Shown: one piece after another, positions 61,043 to 64,000 of the stretch
Position numbering within the stretch: position 1 is the first letter of the stretch
Layout: each line of letters starts with the position of its first letter
From: an uncultured Acetatifactor sp.
Lineage (GTDB): Bacteria; Bacillota; Clostridia; Lachnospirales; Lachnospiraceae
NCBI GenBank assembly: GCA_910584865.1
Contig: CAJUCE010000027.1
Location: 3,284 to 67,283 of the forward strand
Reading direction: 5' to 3'
Length of the DNA stretch: 64,000 bases
Program-made: the position numbers and the translations under genes
The notes under the pieces: generated by a model
The model's input: only the letters and a program-made list of their open reading frames with translations
The model's database searches: none
Told to the model about the DNA's origin: nothing

Positions 61043-61645
61043 ATGTTCGGGTCACATAAAAGCAGACGGGGAGATATTTTACTGAGAGGAGCAAAAGATT
61101 TGGGACATGATCTGTATATTCAGGCGAGAATCAGGGAAAAGAGAACAGAACGGGTTATCTCCTGCGGCGACAGTGATGATTACGCCGCGCAGGAGGATAT
61201 CGGTTTCTTTGACATATGCTGGTGGTGCGGAAGTCCGGAATGTGATGTGAGAATCAAGATGATTGAAATATGCGGCAGCCATGGAGGGACAGGCTGTACA
61301 GATTCCGATCTGTTTATCCTCATTCCGCCATCAGCGCTGCGTGCCGTTTATGCGCATGTGGTAAATTGCTGCTGTTTTCCGGAGGACAAATCCTTTCGGA
61401 ATCTGACGTTTGAGACGGGATGGATGACCCTGCATGATAGAAATGCATATGAAAAAGCGAATCTGCTGAATGCGGATAAGCTGCATGACCTGATTGCAGC
61501 GCTTGATGAAATCAACGAAGAAAATAAAGTTTTGGATGCTTGTTTTTTGTATCAGGAATATATTCCTGATGAAAAAGATTTAAAGCTTTTTTATGAGAAT
61601 CCGTTGGCATATGAGTGGGAATTCAGGATATGGAACTCTTATTAA
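61043..61645 (+). CDS. Cys-rich putative immunity protein, possibly 5' truncated
   Basis: A 200-residue protein with nine Cys, for example CWWCGSPECDV and NCCCFPEDK. ATG has no ribosome-binding site and follows a gene remnant, so the true start may have been lost. The C-terminal half is helical and acidic (LHDLIAALDEINEENK). No named domain. Confidence 0.58.
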   Translation: MFGSHKSRRGDILLRGAKDLGHDLYIQARIREKRTERVISCGDSDDYAAQEDIGFFDICWWCGSPECDVRIKMIEICGSHGGTGCTDSDLFILIPPSALRAVYAHVVNCCCFPEDKSFRNLTFETGWMTLHDRNAYEKANLLNADKLHDLIAALDEINEENKVLDACFLYQEYIPDEKDLKLFYENPLAYEWEFRIWNSY

Positions 61646-61736
61646 AACAGTTTAAGAACGGAACAGATCCTTATTTTGGAGTGGAAATTTGCGGAAAAAA
61701 TTGATGTGAAAAAGGCGGAATGGGAGGAAACGATGA

Positions 61737-62208
61737 ATGGATATCAGAGAATTATATAGCGGCTTAAGGCAGATACAGAATCGGGGAGAAACAGGAAACG
61801 CCTATGGCGGGTGTGGAACGGTGGATGAGGACCGCGATGTTCTGGGCGACTTTTTTGACTATGTGGTGGAAAAATATGAGGATTCCATGCCGCCTTGGGC
61901 GGAGGCATTTATGCAGGTTTTCAGCTGGCAGTTTCAGACCCTGCACGAGGGGGGCAGAGACTTATTACAGCAATGAGTATGGAGATTCCGACTACGTAAC
62001 AATTACCAGAGTGACAGCATTTTTGCGGGAAAACGGATATGACGAAATTGCAGAGCCCTATGGTTTGGCGGCGGCAGATTGTGAGCAGTATCAATATCCG
62101 GAGGATAAAATTGACCTTTTGCCGGATGACTGGATTGAAACTCATGAGCAGGTGATTTGGGATTTTTATGTGGACATATTGGAGAAGCATAAAGAGGATC
62201 TCGCTTGA
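61737..62208 (+). pseudogene. Immunity-type gene broken by an extra G in a six-G run
   Basis: The first frame (ATG after GGGAGGAAACG) gives 79 residues ending TLHEGGRDLLQQ. The next frame continues with ETYYSNEYGDSDYVTITRVT and ends LEKHKEDLA. Both sides have good coding character, and the switch falls in GAGGGGGGCAGAG at about 61949-61954. Five Gs instead of six would join HEG directly to AETYYSNEYGDS and give one protein of about 156 residues. A mutation, phase variation or a sequencing error in a homopolymer are the possible causes. Confidence 0.68.
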
Positions 62209-62347
62209 AGAACTTTGCCGGGCAGGCGCATGGACTTCCATATATCAAGACGGGGACATGACATCTATAGAAATTTTGGACAACCAGCTGAAAATTGGAA
62301 CTGTTTTTCGATAATTGGATCTGATAAAAGCAATAGGAGGATTTGAT
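62209..62347 (+). pseudogene. Short gene remnant
   Basis: A frame without start reads ISLEELCRAGAWTSIYQDGD and ends KIGTVFR before a stop. The rest is the ribosome-binding region (AATAGGAGGATTTGAT) of the next gene. Confidence 0.35.
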
Positions 62348-63136
62348 ATGGCAGAATTTCAGGAAGGAACGCTGGATACCCTGATGGAGAGGTTATGCAG
62401 CAGCATATCCGGTTTTGACCCGGAATGGGTAAAACGCTGCGTACCCGCAACAGAAGAACAGATTCAGCAGTTACAGGATATTCTGGCGGAATATCACTAT
62501 ACGATACCGGCTGCCTATCTCTGTTATTTAAGAAGAATGGGGCAGGATGACGGCGGTTTGCTGGAGGATGAATGGGTTGGCTATGAGGTGGATATTGGTA
62601 CGGTTTTAGAGTTGCTGCCTGGCAAATGCGAAGATTTAGAAAAAGGTCTTTTTCAGTTTTCTGATTATTGGGCGGATGCCTGCTTTTATATGAAATTATC
62701 CAATACAGAGGATAATCCAATGGTCACAGACTGGGAAGGCGTCTATGTTACAGAAAGCTTTGAAAAATATCTGTTCCGAAAGGCGTTTCATATGTACCAG
62801 AGAGGATTTACATATACAGATTTTAGAAGTGAGTCTGTCTGCGATCACCATGAGAGAAAAAAGAAAGAAAACTGCAGGACATGTCCGTATTGCGGGGAGA
62901 CAGTAGAAGAACGTATGGATTTTATCAATCAGATGGCGGAAGCTTATGGCATAAAAAAAGCATGGTTCAGCGACCAGGCACATTTCATCTGTTATAGTGC
63001 AGGCTATGCTTTTGAAATAAGAGTATGTACTGGATATTCTATTGAGTTTTGTTGTAATGACGATAAATTGTGGAAACAGGTAAAGTATTCCCTTAGTTCA
63101 TTCCCTGAGTTTTTTATGTATTTAAGTGAACTTTGA
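62348..63136 (+). CDS. SUKH (SMI1/KNR4)-like immunity protein, paralogue B2
   Basis: A 262-residue paralogue of B1, with near-identical first 70 residues (MAEFQEGTLDTLMERL, ATEEQIQQLQDILAEYHYTI) and a more diverged middle. It carries a Cys pair in ENCRTCPYCGE. TAGGAGG lies seven bases before the ATG. The last 20 codons diverge from B1. Probably recent duplication, consistent with the rest of the array. Confidence 0.8.
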   Translation: MAEFQEGTLDTLMERLCSSISGFDPEWVKRCVPATEEQIQQLQDILAEYHYTIPAAYLCYLRRMGQDDGGLLEDEWVGYEVDIGTVLELLPGKCEDLEKGLFQFSDYWADACFYMKLSNTEDNPMVTDWEGVYVTESFEKYLFRKAFHMYQRGFTYTDFRSESVCDHHERKKKENCRTCPYCGETVEERMDFINQMAEAYGIKKAWFSDQAHFICYSAGYAFEIRVCTGYSIEFCCNDDKLWKQVKYSLSSFPEFFMYLSEL

Positions 63137-63237
63137 GGCTGTAGCTCTGAATTTTTACGGAAAGAGGTATGTTAATTATGCTTATTTTTCCGGAATTGAA
63201 AACAATAGCCGGGATAAGGGCATAAGAGGAGGTGCTG

Positions 63238-64000
63238 ATGAAGAAGTATGCTGCATTAATTGTCATAGGGGTATGTTTAACAGGAACTGTTTTTTTCATT
63301 GTTGGTGCAGAGAAAAGTAGTGGGAATGCAGTGTTTCAGGACAGTTACAATGGATTGGAAGAGGGGGTTTCTGCTTCTCCTCAAATCATGAAGAATAAGA
63401 GTATTGGAAAAGCAGAAAGTGACAGTGTGGAAGAAACAGACACATATGTAAGAATTTGGACGTCTGAGCAACTGATTGATATGGAGAGAAGCAATATCCA
63501 GTCTCGGTTAGCACGGCAATATGAAATACAGCAATATAAATACGAAGGAGAAATACCGCAGGATATCAAGGAACTGTCTGACGAAGAGGGTCCAATGGAC
63601 AGGCCAGATGCATATGCCTGTCTGTGCGCAATGGAAGAATTCTGCGGCGGGACGGATTATACAGTTCTGGAGATAAAATATACAAGTATTTTCGGAGACT
63701 GGATGGTGCTGTTCGAGAAAGATGGTGAGCAGTATGTGTGCGCGGACAATAGCATGGAAATCCGCATCTGTGATGCGGCAGTGTGGGAGGAGGTAGTCGG
63801 GAATATAGAAAAAAGCGACGCCCTGAGCCGGCTGGCGGAGCAGTACGCGATATTACATTATGTATCTGGAGAGGAAGTTGAGACACCGCAGGATGTGAAA
63901 GCAATGCCTGGGTTGGAAGAATGGAAGGTACAAGCAAATGGCAGCCTGTGCGCAATGGAAGAATTCTGCGGCGGAACGGATTATACCGTTTTGGCAGTAA
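63238..64000 (+). CDS. Membrane-anchored protein with long tandem repeats, 3' partial
   Basis: An open frame of 254 codons that is still open at the window end. ATG follows GAGGAGGTGCTG. Residues 1-22 are a signal or membrane anchor (MKKYAALIVIGVCLTGTVFF). The extracellular part has repeats of about 108 residues: CAMEEFCGGTDYTVL occurs near residues 130 and 238, preceded in each unit by SRLA(R/E)QY and PQD(I/V)K. No known domain recognised. It could be a surface protein or a secreted immunity-type receptor. Confidence 0.75.
   Translation, partial: MKKYAALIVIGVCLTGTVFFIVGAEKSSGNAVFQDSYNGLEEGVSASPQIMKNKSIGKAESDSVEETDTYVRIWTSEQLIDMERSNIQSRLARQYEIQQYKYEGEIPQDIKELSDEEGPMDRPDAYACLCAMEEFCGGTDYTVLEIKYTSIFGDWMVLFEKDGEQYVCADNSMEIRICDAAVWEEVVGNIEKSDALSRLAEQYAILHYVSGEEVETPQDVKAMPGLEEWKVQANGSLCAMEEFCGGTDYTVLAV

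Noticed and set aside
1..64000. CRISPR arrays, tRNA, rRNA, integrases or transposases
   Set aside because: No regularly spaced repeats, no recognisable tRNA or rRNA segments, and no tyrosine or serine recombinase or DDE transposase motifs were seen in any frame.

Overview
The window looks like DNA from a gut-type Firmicute, most likely a Lachnospiraceae relative. The pointers are strong GGAGG ribosome-binding sites, frequent TTG starts, and clostridial mobile-element families such as DUF4314, DUF5688, DUF6133, DUF4320 and DUF6550. No rRNA, tRNA, CRISPR array, integrase or attachment site was recognised, so neither end of the element is visible.

Positions 1-49.4 kb are the backbone of a large integrative conjugative element (ICE). 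The first 20 kb hold a giant adenine methylase-helicase (5' end outside the window), a PAPS-reductase-like protein, a toprim protein, two flavoenzyme cargo genes, a Fic protein, a possible origin-of-transfer region (15.0-15.2 kb), a ribbon-helix-helix protein and the relaxase. From 20 to 24 kb come two small regulators on the minus strand, accessory genes, and a SymE/SLOG pair disrupted at its junction. From 24 to 29 kb lies the first half of the type IV secretion system: coupling protein, pilin-like proteins, SpoVG, VirB6-like and PrgI/VirB3-like proteins. From 29 to 36 kb three further DNA methyltransferases are interleaved with a prepilin peptidase, CpaB, TadZ/CpaE-like ATPase and CpaF ATPase. 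From 37.5 to 43 kb there are TadB, TadC, two TadE/TadG-like pseudopilins, a DUF6550 protein and a large secreted Trp/His-rich protein. From 44 to 48.5 kb are a split VirB4, a C39-type cell-wall peptidase and a MinD-like protein. The backbone ends with a winged-helix protein at 48.7-49.4 kb.

From 50.2 to 52.4 kb there is an AgrA/AgrC-like two-component pair without agrB or agrD. It is followed by a PH-like gene whose promoter carries three short direct repeats.

From 53 kb to the end the DNA is visibly richer in A/T. It is a dense row of small, mostly unrelated genes of the polymorphic-toxin-immunity type. Five are SUKH/SMI1-KNR4-like, two are close paralogues of an unknown helical family, and several are broken by frameshifts or survive only as 3' ends. 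No toxin gene is seen. I read this as an orphan-immunity array, a Gram-positive parallel to the acquired interbacterial defence clusters described in Bacteroidales. The last gene is a membrane-anchored repeat protein that runs off the window.

The second notable pattern is in the ICE itself. At least nine unrelated soluble proteins end in an acidic stretch followed by Met/Trp/Leu-Glu-Arg at the C-terminus. This could be a shared sorting or translocation tag.
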